DNA from: Malania oleifera
Taxonomy: Eukaryota > Streptophyta > Magnoliopsida > Santalales > Ximeniaceae
Length of the DNA: 64,000 nucleotides
NCBI RefSeq assembly: GCF_029873635.1
Contig: NC_080426.1
Span: 57,010,673-57,074,672 of the forward strand
Direction: 5' to 3'
Position numbers and translations under genes: made by a program. The notes under the pieces were generated by a model. It made no database searches, was not told the origin of the DNA, and saw only the letters and a list, made by a program, of their open reading frames with translations. Below, piece after piece: positions 34,580 to 46,861 of the stretch. Each line of letters begins with the position of its first letter. Position 1 is the stretch's first letter.

Positions 34580-35005
34580 AACGAGGTCGACCGAACCCAA
34601 ATCAGGTCAACAATTTGACCACAGTCTGGTCGACCGAACTCATATAGTTCATTTACACCCGATCGACCGAACTCCCTTTGAGTCAACACTTTGACCTCCT
34701 GGTTGATCGAGCCCAAAATGAACGCCAACGCTCTGGTCGATCGAGGGTCCTCGGGAGATGCCCCAATGGTCTGGTTGACCGAACCATCTTGTTCATTTCT
34801 TCCTGGTCGATCGAACCTTTCTGTTTTGAAAAATCGCCTCTTCTGTTCGACCACCCAGTTAGTTCATTTTCACCCTGGTTGATCGAATCGCGCTAATTTG
34901 GAAAAATCACCCTTCCTAGTCGACCGACCTTGAAGTTCAAAATTGGCTCGGTCGACCGAGCCATATGAACTTCGGTCAACCAAAAGTCTTCTGGTCGACC
35001 GGTGC
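34580..35005. repeat. GGTCGACCGAAC motif array in B2 5' LTR
   Basis: About 13 copies spaced 20-45 bp, for example at 34583, 34628, 34662, 34701, 34772, 34803, 34917, 34949 and 34993. Cores are GTCGAC or GATCGA, with decayed forms GTTGAC and GTCAAC. Confidence 0.85.
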
Positions 35006-35484
35006 TCTCAGGTTGGTCCGAATTTTTACAGCGGTTAACTTTTTAAAATGAGGTTATTTTTAATTAAAAGTCATTAATCTTTTTATAAAATGACCTCCGT
35101 GTCCCCAACGGTCATATTTCTCACAAACTCTATAAATACCCCTTCATTACTCCAAATTAGTAACTTTGATTAACTCTAAATTTCTCTCTAATCCTTGGTT
35201 AATCAAAGTTCCCCCAAAATGCTTTTTATTGTTTAAATCACTCTTTTGGGGTCAAATATTTTTATTTAAATTTCTCCAACTCTCTTTCATGCTTTTATTT
35301 TAAAATCTTCTTTGAGGAGAGTATTTTATTTAGGACATTTCATTTGCACATATTTTCACTAGGCACCAAATATTTGAAGAATATTTTTGAGAATATTGCT
35401 TTGGTTTTCTCTCAGATTATTTCCTTGATAAATATATTTTGGGAGAAGATTATTTTTTGCACAAACATTTTATTACGCTTAACT

Positions 35485-35998
35485 CCTAGATTCTCCAAAT
35501 ATTTCTTACTTGCATAAATCTTTATAGGAGAACATAATACACATTTTACATACACATTGCATTTGTGCAAAATCATTAAAAGGGCAAAACCATGGACACT
35601 CAATTCATTTTGAGTTCGGTTGCCTGAAGCCAGGTCAACTTTTTTACCAGTCAATAGTTCAGTCGACCGAGGCAATTTGATTGCTTGGTTCAGTCTCCCA
35701 AAGCCCTTATGATTTTAAGCCTAAGTTCCATTCTTTAATTTAAATTTACCCCTGATGACATGTGAGTGTAGTGGGGTCCTGTGCACCAAGTGTGTAGGAA
35801 CCTAAGGTCAATCTAGGGCAACCTGAGCATACAGTCCTATCATGCATGATGCAGTTATTACAGACCATATTACATTATAGTCCGAAATGAACCTAGATTC
35901 TCCAAATATTTCTTACTTGCATAAATCTTTATAGGAGAACATAATACACATTTTACATACACATTGCATTTGTGCAAAATCATTAAAAGGGCAAAACC
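35485..35998. repeat. 107-bp perfect direct repeats flanking a 300-bp insert
   Basis: 35485-35591 and 35892-35998 read the same base for base. The 3' LTR of the same element has this segment once (about 54268-54374). The 300 bp between them hold GTCGAC-type motifs and words also seen near the start of the C-type LTR ('attacagaccatatt'). Confidence 0.85.
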
Positions 35999-36759
35999 CT
36001 AAGTTCTCCTATAGTTTTATTGAAATTTCTTTTTGGAGAAAACTTTTTATTAGGATTTAAACATAGTTAAGCACCCTTACTCCCCTGAGCATTATTTCAT
36101 ATAATTGGAGTGTATGTTTTTATGAGCTTAAGTGTGTACATCTTTGCTTGTATTTCAAAAGCATATTTTATGTATAAAATGGTTTTATTGTAACAGTTGG
36201 ATTCAGCCTGTTAATTGAACTGGGGAGTCTCAGCCCTGTAAATGAGACCGATTCGGTTTAGCCCAGAATTGAATTGGGGAGTCTCAGCCCCGTAAGTGAG
36301 ACTAGTTTGGCTCAGCCTAGCAATTGAGTTAGGGTTTTCCTCGCCCCGTAAGAAGAGGATGTGAAAGGCTTTTGCACTCCTTGGTTAAGTAAATAGGTAT
36401 AGTGGAATCCTTGGGGGTAAGCCCAAGGTGGGGATGTAAGTTGGTTTGTCCGAACCTCGATAACAGATCTAGTGTCGCTCTCTTTATCTCATTTAAATTC
36501 CCGCACTTAAAATTCAGCATGTGTATGTCTGTTCATATTTTGTTATAATCATTTTGCATGCACACAGAACTTATTTAAATGAGAAATGCAACACACGTGT
36601 ATGTATGCACACATTGATCACTTAATTGTTGTACATACATTTTTTTTCAATATTGAATGGGATATGAACTGTGGTGAATCGGCGTAAGTGTTTAAATTAG
36701 TAGAAATTTTTTAATAACCCAATTCACCCCCCTCTTGGGATCACAACAATTCCAAAAAT

Positions 36760-36770
36760 TGGTATCATAG
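36760..36770 (+). other. Primer-binding site of B2, one mutation
   Basis: TGGTATCATAG, G-to-T change against TGGTATCAGAG, three bases inside the LTR end. Confidence 0.75.
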
Positions 36771-37465
36771 TCTCGTTGCAAAAGGCTTAACCGCTTATGC
36801 TAAAGATCGCAATGGCTTAACTTTTTGGTGTATCCTAATTTTGAGGGTCAGCGCTTTGCAAATTCTCCATTGTTTTCACTATGTAGATTTTACTATGTGT
36901 TTGTTGAAAATATTCTTGTAAAATCAATTGATTGGAGGATTTGGAAAGTATTTGTGAATATTATCATATCCCATTGAAAAATGTTTTTAAAAATGCATAA
37001 TTTCCCAAATTTTGAAAATGAATTAAATTTGCATGACATGTGTTTTAATGCATATCATCTATGTGCCATGCATACTTTTTATATGCCTTAGTCACTAATG
37101 GTTTTACAAGTTTATTCTTTTGAGTGCTAAGGTCCTTTGGGAAACATAAGAGGTATAAGAAACCGAGAGAGTGATGAACACCACTCCGAGCTTAAACGAT
37201 TAAGAAGGAGTAAAACTTAAAGGCATATATATTCTCCTTTTAATATATTGAATGACTCATAGTATGATTCACATGTTATATCTTTTGCTTGATTTGTTTG
37301 TTATCGTGAATCATATGATATTTGTGTTAATTTCATGTCATGATTTGTATGATATATCTTGTATTAAACCTTTGTATGAATCATGATAAATCTTTTATGA
37401 TAATAGCATGATGCCTTATTAGGTGCACTTTAAAAGAACATCTTATTAATACTCATAAGATTTTA

Positions 37466-37511
<46 letters not shown>

Positions 37512-37810
37512 GGAATCAAAATGCTTTAAATGATTAGATAGAGTTGCGTTCCTAAAAGATTATATTTTAGTATACTCTATTATTCTACTGAGAACCCTAA
37601 GGAAATCTCGCCAATACTAAGTTTTAGTGATCACATCCAATCTTAGCTTAACATATACATATAATTATGATTGGTTAATATGTGATAATGCTGGCTAGTG
37701 CATGCTTATATCAAATTGTTAGTTCTTAAATTAAATGTCATAAAGCATGTTCAAATAAAATCCTATTCAAATGGAGAAATTGATTTTAAAATGTCATTAT
37801 ATTCGTAATG

Positions 37811-37844
<34 letters not shown>

Positions 37845-40686
37845 GCTATAATTTCAAAAAAACTTAAATATAGCATGTTTTGTTCATCACACAAATTGAG
37901 GTTTAGGGAATCTATCATAGTATTATATATCATACTACCCTAAACTCATCATGGAGCTTAAACGCTTAATCATATTCAAACACATTCATAAGCTCATCCT
38001 CCCATTTAAAAATATCAGTTATGCTAGATACTTAATTGAATATAAAACCCTTTAGCTGCATAACTGAGGGGGTGCAGAAAATTTAAAATTCATCCAATAA
38101 ACATCTTAAATTAGTGCTTATACTATTTGGATGACTGAGCTAAATGCAAATATTCATTTGTGTTAAATGAATATACTCTATGATGGATGGATATTGTTTA
38201 AATTTGATCTGATGTGAGCTGAATGCCTATGTCCATTCTTATTTAAATGACTACATTTTCTCATGAATGGATAATTTGTTTTTAAATAAATGCATATATC
38301 CATCTTTTGATTTAAGTTCAATTATATTTGATGGATAACTTATTTGTATTGAATGCCACTATCCATCGCTTGCCTGATGATTATATCTTCGTATGGATAG
38401 TTTATATTTTATTTGATATATTGATTGAACTACCTGATTGCATGATTAGTCTAGAATGTCTCCTGCACGACGGATGCAGTTGATGAGAATTGCATGCTGG
38501 TAGTGGAAATAGGTTCTCGCATGCTTAAACTGGATTACTATTTGTTGTTTGCTTGAACCTATTAGGTATTAGGTACATGGTAAAAATGGAAAAATGTTCA
38601 ATTTACAGACGAAATGCTGTTGAAATTTCGATAGAATTTTTCCCATAAATGAAACCATGTATTAGGATAGATAATTCAATACATGTTAAAATATTTTTGA
38701 AAGGATGAGTGAATTATAAAAGAATTTCATTTTTCATCCTTGGTTATTGGTGTATGCTGAACTATCCATTGGTTCATGTTGAATTTTATATGTTATGTGC
38801 TAAACTAAAGCATGCACAATCTTCATACTTGTTTCCTAGGATGCCAGATAACTGAATAGGTTGTGCATGTAAAAATCCAAACCGCTATATAAATTGAAGA
38901 CATGTACACATTATGTAGTCCTAGGAGAGATTAGTTCATGGAAACCATTTGGGCCAATTCTTGGGTTATGCACTTTCATTTTGGACCCAAATGGTAAAGC
39001 ATCATCCTTGTAATCAATCGTCACATGCTTTGATTATGGTCCATAAACTATGAAAAATTGCATGACTTATGGGGAGTTTTTCATTTCACACACACTCATT
39101 GTGAATTTTGAGTTGTGTCGTTCTTTTAATCCCCTATTGCATTACCTTTGAGTATAGTCTTGATTGACTATCGTGTATTAAAACGAAATGCAATATGTCA
39201 TGCTAGTATGTGCTAAATGCCTATATTTGTTGCATGCTGAAAATCTTTTGAAAGGATAAATTCTTGAGGAATGATCTTAAATGACTATCATCCTAAACTT
39301 AATGCAAGTATGTATGCATGCAAATATACAAGGGGAGTTTAAGCCCCACTTTTAAGAAAAATGAACTTAATGCCTATAATCTTGTGCATGCTAAGCAATA
39401 TTTAGAAGAATGTACATGTGTTGAGTATGCTTAAATGAAATTCATCCTTGAACGTTAACGCACTTGTGTATGCTTGAAACTATATCGGGGACGTTAAGCC
39501 CCATCCTTGAAAAAGGATAAGAATCACCTGACCCATGGACTCACATTATTTCTATTGTTTCTTGAGTTCGAAGCCTTTCTCAATACCTTGAACATCATAT
39601 CCTGTCTCTACTGAATATCTTTGATATGGATTGTTTAGGTACACATGGACACCATGTATGACTTAGTTCTTAATGTTTAGCACATGTGTGTTTAGGGACA
39701 TTTTATTGGTGAAATTTATTTGTCTAACATATATCCAGTAAAATATGAAATTAATACTTATACTGTTTGGACTTTCACAAATTATATCAGTATAAGTAAT
39801 TAAAAGAATCTAAGCATGTATTCAAATTGATAGGGGGAGCACCTAGAAATTTTTTTTCTATCTTGTTGTGCTCACAACATTTCTAGTTTAGATTTGGTTT
39901 TTGAATTCATTGTGGCTTGTGCTTAATTGTAATGTTTTCATTGAATATAATAAATGAAAATATTTTGTTTGCCACAGTGGTTTAGGTTTTGCCATATGAT
40001 CCCCATTCTTAAATTTATTTAATATCTTTGGATCTATATGGCTGCATTTTTCTGGTCATACTTTGTGTCGTGCTTAAATGCTTAACTTGGAAAATGACAC
40101 TTGCTTGAGCTTTTAATTAAAGTTTCCTTTTCAACAAGTATAAACCCCCTGTGTTTATTAAAAATTTTAAGGGGATATATTTTTATACATATATATATAT
40201 GTATATATATACACATATATATATATATATATATATTTGTATACATATATTTATCTATATATATTTATATATATACATTTATAAAAGTAAGAATTGAACT
40301 TATATTGAAGATATTTTATATCTTGCTTGTGTGCTTAAATGCTCCATTACTTGTGCTATTCAGTGTTAAAATTTTATGTCATGAAATCTTTTTAGGGTGT
40401 TATATTACATAACTGGTTCATTGATTGTTCATGCATATGAACTAGTTAGACCACTCTTATGCTCAAACCTACATTTGTTATCATATGTCGTGCGTGTTAA
40501 ACTCAAATCTTTCACGAGTCTTATGATATGTTTAAATTGTCATGGTTTGTGGATAATCCTGGTCTGATCTTGTGTGTCATGTGCCTTTTAATCTCTTAAA
40601 TAACCAGTTATGAAAACTGTTGTGTGTGCCTCACTGCTATAATTTTTAAAACAGTTATAAAATTTTTATGCCCAACTGCTAGATGA
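36771..40686 (+). other. Non-coding interior of B2
   Basis: The first ~120 bp resemble a gag start (an atggcttaac word, then 'gagggtcagcgctttgc') with immediate stops. The other 3.8 kb have no long ORF on either strand. Blocks at about 37850-38850 match, inverted, 48000-49470. TA microsatellites lie at 37469-37500, 37812-37841 and 40185-40270; the small ORF at 40101-40412 is a by-product of the last of these. Confidence 0.7.
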
Positions 40687-41004
40687 CATAAGGGGAGAGT
40701 TTTTCAAAAAGGGGGAGTTCTCTTTGCTCAGTCTTTTTAAATGACAAAAGGGGGAGAATATTTTTGAGCAAAATGTTTATGACCATAGGGGCAAATATCT
40801 TGAAGGGCAAAAATATAGGGGTAAATATCTGAGCATGTGCCTTAACGTTAAAACTGAATGCATAATCTTTTGAAGTGTCTTCTTTCATGAATACATTTGA
40901 GCTTTAATGTTTACATTTCACTTTATGCATATTCTTAGGGGAAGCCTTTTCAGGCTATACCCATTTTGCTTTGGTGCGTTTGTCATCATCAAAAAGGGGG
41001 AGAT
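40687..41004 (+). other. PPT ladder of B2
   Basis: Repeated purine tracts (aaggggagag, aaaaagggggag, aaaagggggagaa, ataggggcaa, ataggggtaaa) end in AAAAAGGGGGAGAT at 40991-41004, directly against the 3' LTR. Confidence 0.8.
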
Positions 41005-42260
41005 TGTTGACTTTTTGAGTTTGATCCCTATTTTGATGCTGACAAAGCACATGTTTCTTATGTGTGTATTTAGCATGCGAACATGTCCATTAATTTAACA
41101 CACACATAGGGAAACAGCGATGGAAGCTTGTAGGACTTAAAGACTATACCACCAAGCATTCCATGAAGTCAGAAGAGCAAAAGAAGAAAGAAGAAGATGA
41201 AGACATTTGTGTTTTATATGTAATTGCATTTAATTTTATATCTTTGGTTTGTAATAATGCATGCATCTGCATGATGTGTTTGAATGCTCAAAACGACCGT
41301 AGATAGACCCTAGGGACCAGCACATCTCACCAAAAACCTTTTTCTAAAAAGACTAAAATCATACAAAGTTTTGGGAATAGCTTTAGGGTCAAAATTAGGG
41401 CTAAAACGAGGTTGACAAACCCAGACCAGGTCAATAGTTTGACCACAGTCTGGTCGACCGAACTCATATAGTTCATTCACACCCGGTCAACCGAACTCCC
41501 TTTGAATCAACACTTTGACCTCCTGGTCAACCGAGCCCAAAATGAATGCCAACGCTCTGGTCGACTGAGGGTCCTCGGGAGATGCCCTAACGGTCTGGTC
41601 GACTGAACCATCTAGTTCATTTCTTCTCGATTGACCGAACCTCGCTGTTTTGAAAAATCATCTTTTTCGGTCGACCAACCAGTTAGTTCATTTTCACCCT
41701 GGTCAACCGAACTGCTCTAATTTGGAAAAATCGCCCTTCCTAGTCGACCGACCTTGAAGTTCAAAATTGGCCCAGTTGGCCGAGCCATATAAACTTCGGT
41801 CAACTGAAAGTCTTCTGGTCAACCGATGCTCTCGGTTTGGTTCGAATTTTTACCGCGGTTAACTTTTTAAAATGAGGTCAATTTTAATTAAACGTCATTA
41901 ATCTTTTTATAAAATAACCTCCGTGTTCCCAATGGTCATATTTCTCACAAACTCTATAAATACCCCTTAATTACTCCAAATTAGTAACTTTGATTAACTC
42001 TAAATTTCTCTTTAATCCTTAGTTAATCAAAGTTCCTCCAAATGCTTTTTATTGTTTAAATCACTCTTTTGAGGTCAAATATTTTTATTCAAATCTCTCC
42101 AACTCTCTTTCATGTTTTTATTTTAAAATCTTCATTGAGGAGAGTATTTTATTTAGGGCATTTCATTTGCACATATTCTCATTAGGCACCAAATATTTGA
42201 AGAATATTTTTGAGAATATTGTTTTGGTTTTCTCCCGGATTATTTCCTTGATAAATATAT
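41005..42260 (+). mobile_element. B2 3' LTR, first part
   Basis: Matches 34173-35430 base by base apart from scattered, mostly C/T and G/A, changes. It ends at the TATAT duplication 42256-42260 where the C-type insertion starts. Confidence 0.9.
41410..41850. repeat. GGTCGACCGAAC motif array in B2 3' LTR
   Basis: Same positions as in the 5' LTR array, but more motifs are in the decayed GGTCAACCGA or GGTTGAC form. Confidence 0.85.
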
Positions 42261-43017
42261 TGTTAGCTTTGGTGCAATCCCAAGAGGGGGGGGGTGAATT
42301 GGTATTTAAAATTTATTGCCTTAGGTCAATCCACTAACAACAATATTACCACAAGCCTAAGGTCAATCTAGTGCATGTAAAATAAATCAAAGTAAATATA
42401 CAATGGAATTTAAACTGCAATAAATGTTTAACCAAGAATGCATAATAAAGTAGTAAAGGAGACGACACCCAGAAATGTTATTGAGATTTGGCCAAATTTC
42501 CTATGTCCCCGCCTTGGATAACAAGCACAAGGATTCCACTAATGCTCACTTAAAGGGTGGAGCGGCACCAATTACAATCAGGTCAATTACCACAGGGCTG
42601 ACCTCAACCTTAACCAGGTCAATTAGCGGGGCTGACCTTAACCTACACACCTTACCAAGATGGCGCACCTAGCTTCCTAATTGGGTCTAAGCCAGTCCGG
42701 GACTATTCTAGGGCTAGTCTCCCTCTTCAGGCCCGTGCTTGGAAATACAACAGATGTGTATATAATTTTGCGTACAAGGAAATGCTTCTTATTCTAAGCT
42801 GATTATGTACCACTAAGTACAATGTAATTAATACACTACCAAGAGATAGGATTTGATAAGCTCGGTGTAGTCTAAGTGTCTACTCTCAAATATTTATGCA
42901 AATATAGCAATCAGTGCGTGAAAATGTAAATGATATGATCTTTGTATCACTAAATATATTCAATCACAATGCACAAGCAAAGATCACAAGCACACTTTAA
43001 ATATCTCAACCAATATT
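42261..43017 (-). mobile_element. C-type LTR, 3' half
   Basis: Inverted match to 5930-6468, with the same blocks (motif of 'aggcccgtgc', 'agggctagtctccctcttc', 'ccgctccaccc' inverted). Cut at 43017 by the A2 LTR. Confidence 0.8.
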
Positions 43018-44842
43018 TGAAATAAGGAATAGCTTCCCAAGAGGGGGGGGGGTGAATTGGATTCTTTTTATATTTTAATAATTTTTAAGCTTTTAATTTT
43101 AATTACCCAGAAAACAAGATATATATGAACGATAACCACACTTAAGAAATACTGAAATTTAAATTCACAAGTCAATCAATGAAACCAAGATAATTAAATC
43201 ACTCAATCAAAAAATATTAAAGCTTTTGTTGACTTCCCTATAAACTTTTAGTAGGCACTCTACTTGATTAAGATTTCCGCAAATTAACCAACGTACTCCC
43301 TTTTTGGGTTTCTGCAAACGTTTAATCAAAACGTACTTTCTAAATATCAAGTACCTTTGTTTCTTTCTCACTTAAGAACCTGCAACCTGCACTTTTAAAT
43401 CATACAACTATAGCAAGTAAAGAATATAACGTAAAGCAGAGAGAAAGAGACAAGAATTTTTACGAGGTTCAGCTTCAACACAGCCTACGTCCTCGCCTTT
43501 GGTAAAACACCAAAGGATTCCACTATATCAGTTCCTTTACCTGATGGAGCAATACTTATTTACAACCACTCCTTCTGTTAGGCTAGAGCCCGCCTCTCCA
43601 AACAATAACCCCTTGTTTGGTCCAACGATTCAACAACTCTGAATCGTTTAAGAATGATGATAAAGAAATTTGTGTACAAAAGAAAACTCTCACAATAGAG
43701 TAAATTAGTACAATGTTCAGCTCATTTATACTTCAAGGTAATTCAAATATAAGAAATTTGAAGCTCAGAACTTAGTATGAATTACCAAACAATTTTTCAA
43801 AGAAAGATGAAAGATTCTGATTTTTAAAAGCTTTGCTTCAAAATATAAATCAATATCAGATCAAAATTTTTAAGCACAAGAGAGTTTTAGATCCTTTGAG
43901 AAATTTGAATACTTGAAGATCACTTGACCTAAATACCTTTGAAAATTTGCTTGATCTAAAAACTTTGAAGATTGCTGGATTTGAGAATTTTGAAGATTGC
44001 TGGATCTGAAAGCTTTTGAGAATTTTCTTAATTTCAAAAACCTTTCAATATTGCCTCTATAATCATTGTTTCAAACCTTTGAAGCTTTTGACTATTTATA
44101 GATGTTTTTAGAAGCCAACCATTACTCCCAAAGATTCCTAAAATTTATTTCCAAATATTTTGAAATAAATATGTTCAAAAACGTGATTTAAAAAATCTTC
44201 CCATTGAGAGAATTAATGTCAACGTTCGAGTGGCAGTCGCCTGTCACAGAGCACTCTCTCAACACAGTATGCTGGTAGTCGCCTGCTAGAACCAAGGCAG
44301 TCGCCTGGCTTGTTCACGCAGGCGCCTAGCTGGTTAGGCAGTCGTCTGTCTAGCTACTGACTTTTTGAAAAATCATTTTCTTAATGTGGCAATCGCCTGA
44401 CCCTTCATAATTTCAAAAAGTTTTCTTTTCTTAAACCCTTTCTTTTCATTAAAAAAAAAAAATATTCTTAAGAGTATAAACGTAAAAACATATTTTTGAA
44501 TTTTTATGCGCTTCAAACCACTTTATATTTAAGAATAACTTTGAAGTACTTACATTTATAATATCCTTAAAAAATATAATTCTTTTAGTCTTCAAACTTG
44601 TTCTTCCATCTTTGTGGTGGCAATCTTTCCTTTGAGCTTTTCACAATATAACTATGTTCTTCATGCTCTTTGTAATCCATGAGCTTTACTTTGTGTTCTT
44701 CAAGAATTCTTTGTAATCCATAAACTTCCTTATGCATTTTGAGCTTTGTTATTTTCCTGAAAACTTTTGCTTGAAACATATTAAACATATCATTTGATTT
44801 GTTATCATCAAAATAAGAATTGTAAGCCTTATTAGGCCAACA
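43018..44842 (-). mobile_element. Family A Copia 3' LTR (copy A2)
   Basis: Minus strand TGTTGGCCTAATAAGG (44842) to ...CTTATTTCA (43018), 1825 bp, related to 62178-63960 and 1545-3858. A PPT (44843-44856) precedes it, so this is the 3' LTR of the interior to its right. It contains the array at 44220-44410. Confidence 0.85.
44220..44410. repeat. GGCAGTCGCCTG motif array in A2 LTR
   Basis: Six copies: ggcagtcgcctg, ggtagtcgcctg, ggcagtcgcctgg, gcaggcgcctag, ggcagtcgtctg and ggcaatcgcctg, about 20-55 bp apart. Confidence 0.85.
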
Positions 44843-44856
44843 ATCTCTCCCTTTTT
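44843..44856 (-). other. Polypurine tract of the A2 element
   Basis: Minus strand AAAAAGGGAGAGAT directly before TGTTGG; preceded by 'catcatc', as in Sirevirus 3' ends. Confidence 0.85.
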
Positions 44857-45299
44857 GATGATGACAAATTGAGAGCAAAAAAAAATAAGATTTTAATATT
44901 CATGGTTTCCCCTATCAATAATCATGATGTAATTCAAGTATATAAGTCCAAAGGATAATCTATGAATCCATGAATAAACCACTCATACAAGTACAAAGAT
45001 CTCCCCCTATCAATAAGCATGATATAACCATGAATAAACCATACACATAAGTACAAAGATAATTTTCATACAAGATTCATCCATCTATATAAAGTTTTAC
45101 AAACCATATATATTCATATTTTTGCACACACCTCTCTTAAACATTTCTCCCCCTTTAGACATCAACCAAAAAGGAGAAAGATATACAAAAACAGAGAAAT
45201 GCTGCAAGTCAAAGTACTAGTTTTTAAAATACCAAAAATAACCTATCCGATAAAACTTGAGCACATGAAAGTGATATATATCTTATAGATAAGAACACA

Positions 45300-46556
45300 T
45301 CAGTCAGAAGCTTCCATAAAGTCACTCTCATCATCTCCTTCCTCTTGGTCATCAGTTTCATTAGTTCCTTCTTCTTGTTCACTTTCATGATCTCCTTCCT
45401 CTTGGTTACCAGAGTCATCCTCATTGGATGTAGCAGAACTAATACTCATAGGAGATTTTCCTTTTGAAGAACTGGCCAACTGTTGCTCAATTTTTCAACT
45501 CTCTTATCAATATGTGAACAATGAGTTTCGATGGAGGTAACCTTCTCTTGTAGAGTACTGAGGCCAGATTTCATACCATCACTAAACGTCATGTAATGGT
45601 TAAAAAATGAAACAAACCATGAAGGAGTGTCTACATCAAGATGAACTAAAGATTTGGATGGAAGATGAAGAAGGTGGTGGTGCAGATGAGACATTCCTAT
45701 GTCCTTTATGGAACCATCCTTGAGGAGAATTTTTATAGCCTATCCGTTTTAGAACCGTATCTGAAAAAATATCATAGTATGTCTTGCTAGTGAAGTTGAA
45801 TGATGGAGTTAAAACATTAAAATGAGTGAAAACCATATTCAACATTCCCGCATATGGTAGGACAACACGGGGAGCATCAACTTTCATGATAATCCACTGA
45901 ATGATCAAACTTGGAAGATCTATCTTCTTCCCTTTAAGAATGCACCACATTACAAAACAGTCCAGAAACAAAATGTGATCGTGAGAACCAGATCGTGGTA
46001 AAATGTTGTTTGTAATGAGCTTGTGCAGAATTAGGGCTTTCAAACTAAGCTGCTTATAAAGTGGAGGATGACCAAAGCTATTAGGAGTGTCAGTCATAAC
46101 CAGAGGCAAAAACTCTTGTGGAGTAAAACCTTGAGCCATAATCCATTGCTTCTCAATAATATGGATCTCAAAATCCCCTAGCTTAATTCGAAGAATCTTT
46201 CCCAAGGATATGGAATTTAGATGGATGTCTTTCCCAAGCAAATTTTTTTTGATTCCATTTTCACATTGCTCCATGTTTGCATAAAAAATACATACAATAT
46301 TGGGATAATAGCCTTTAGCTTGGTAGGTGATAAACTTATCCCATCTAATGTTCTTGAAAAGTTCCATGATTTTTGGAAAATTGGAATTGAAGAACGTTAC
46401 GTCGAGAACCTTACCTAAAATCGATTCAGCTGAAGCAATTTGATTTCGAAAAAGGTGCTTGGCGTGTGGTGTGACCAACCATTTCTCCACTTCATCATTA
46501 TTGATTCTTGTGGAAGATGAAGATCCCTTAACACCAATGGATTTTGATCTAGGCAT
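45300..46556 (-). pseudogene. Extra ORF in the env-like position (putative plant transposon protein), two frameshifts
   Basis: The main frame runs from ATG 46556 for 306 codons: a Ser/Lys-rich N-terminus, then a compact domain (VTFFNSNFPKIMELF, W-KFITYQAKGYYPN, FYANM, LLGKDIHLNSISLGKIL, PLYKQLSLKALILHKLITNNILPRSG, LFLDCFVMWCI) resembling the 'putative plant transposon protein' family found as an added ORF downstream of pol. Frame shifts near 45660 and 45490 lead into a coiled-coil-like stretch (KVTSIETHCSHIDKRVEKL) and a strongly acidic Glu/Asp tail ending at TGA 45300. No membrane segment or signal peptide is evident, so 'env-like' describes position only. Function unknown. Confidence 0.65.
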
Positions 46557-46759
46557 GTTTGTATGAAGAAGAAAATCAAGGAAACTCTAAGTTAAGCTCG
46601 GGTTTTTTGTGTGGAGGAAGGATTTGATACTAGGTTGCTAGATGCTTTGAGTAGGATTTGTGTATGGAGAGTGATGGAGACGAAGGCTTTCAGAGAGAAA
46701 AATGAATGGTCAAGCGTCTGGTGGGTTTTAAAATGACTTAAAATAGGGTTTTAAACCCT

Positions 46760-46860
46760 ACCTGCCGTGAGGCAGTTGCCTGCTTGAATGTGGCAGGCGC
46801 CTGTCTATGTGGAATTCAAAAAGATAGTAGCCAGGTGGTCGCCTACCAACCAGAACAATT
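46760..46860. repeat. GGCAGTCGCCTG-type motifs between pol and the env-like ORF
   Basis: Three to four copies (ggcagttgcctg, ggcaggcgcctg, ggtggtcgcctacc) of the same motif as in the A2 LTR, 200-300 bp upstream of ATG 46556 on the minus strand and immediately after the end of pol. Confidence 0.75.
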
Positions 46861-46861
46861 C

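Larger units (their letters stand above)
34173..36757 (+). mobile_element. B2 5' LTR
   Basis: TGTTGACTTTTTGAG start; end ...CAATTCCAAAA (one change from TTCCAACA) before the primer site. Contains the GTCGAC array (34580-35005), 'ctctataaatacccc' as TATA region near 35138, and an extra ~407 bp absent from the 3' LTR (35592-35998). The 3' third has repeated 'tgaactggggagtctcagcc' type words. Confidence 0.88.

Noticed and set aside
34576..34896. ORFs over the GTCGAC arrays (also at 4849-5128 and 53322-53964)
   Set aside because: Overlapping frames on both strands caused by the palindromic repeats; no conserved protein.
34580..35005. Regularly spaced repeats that might suggest a CRISPR array
   Set aside because: Plant nuclear DNA, repeats of only about 12 bp with irregular spacing and decay, within an LTR.
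40101..40412. 103-codon Ile/Tyr-rich ORF
   Set aside because: Created by a TA/ATAC microsatellite in the B2 interior.
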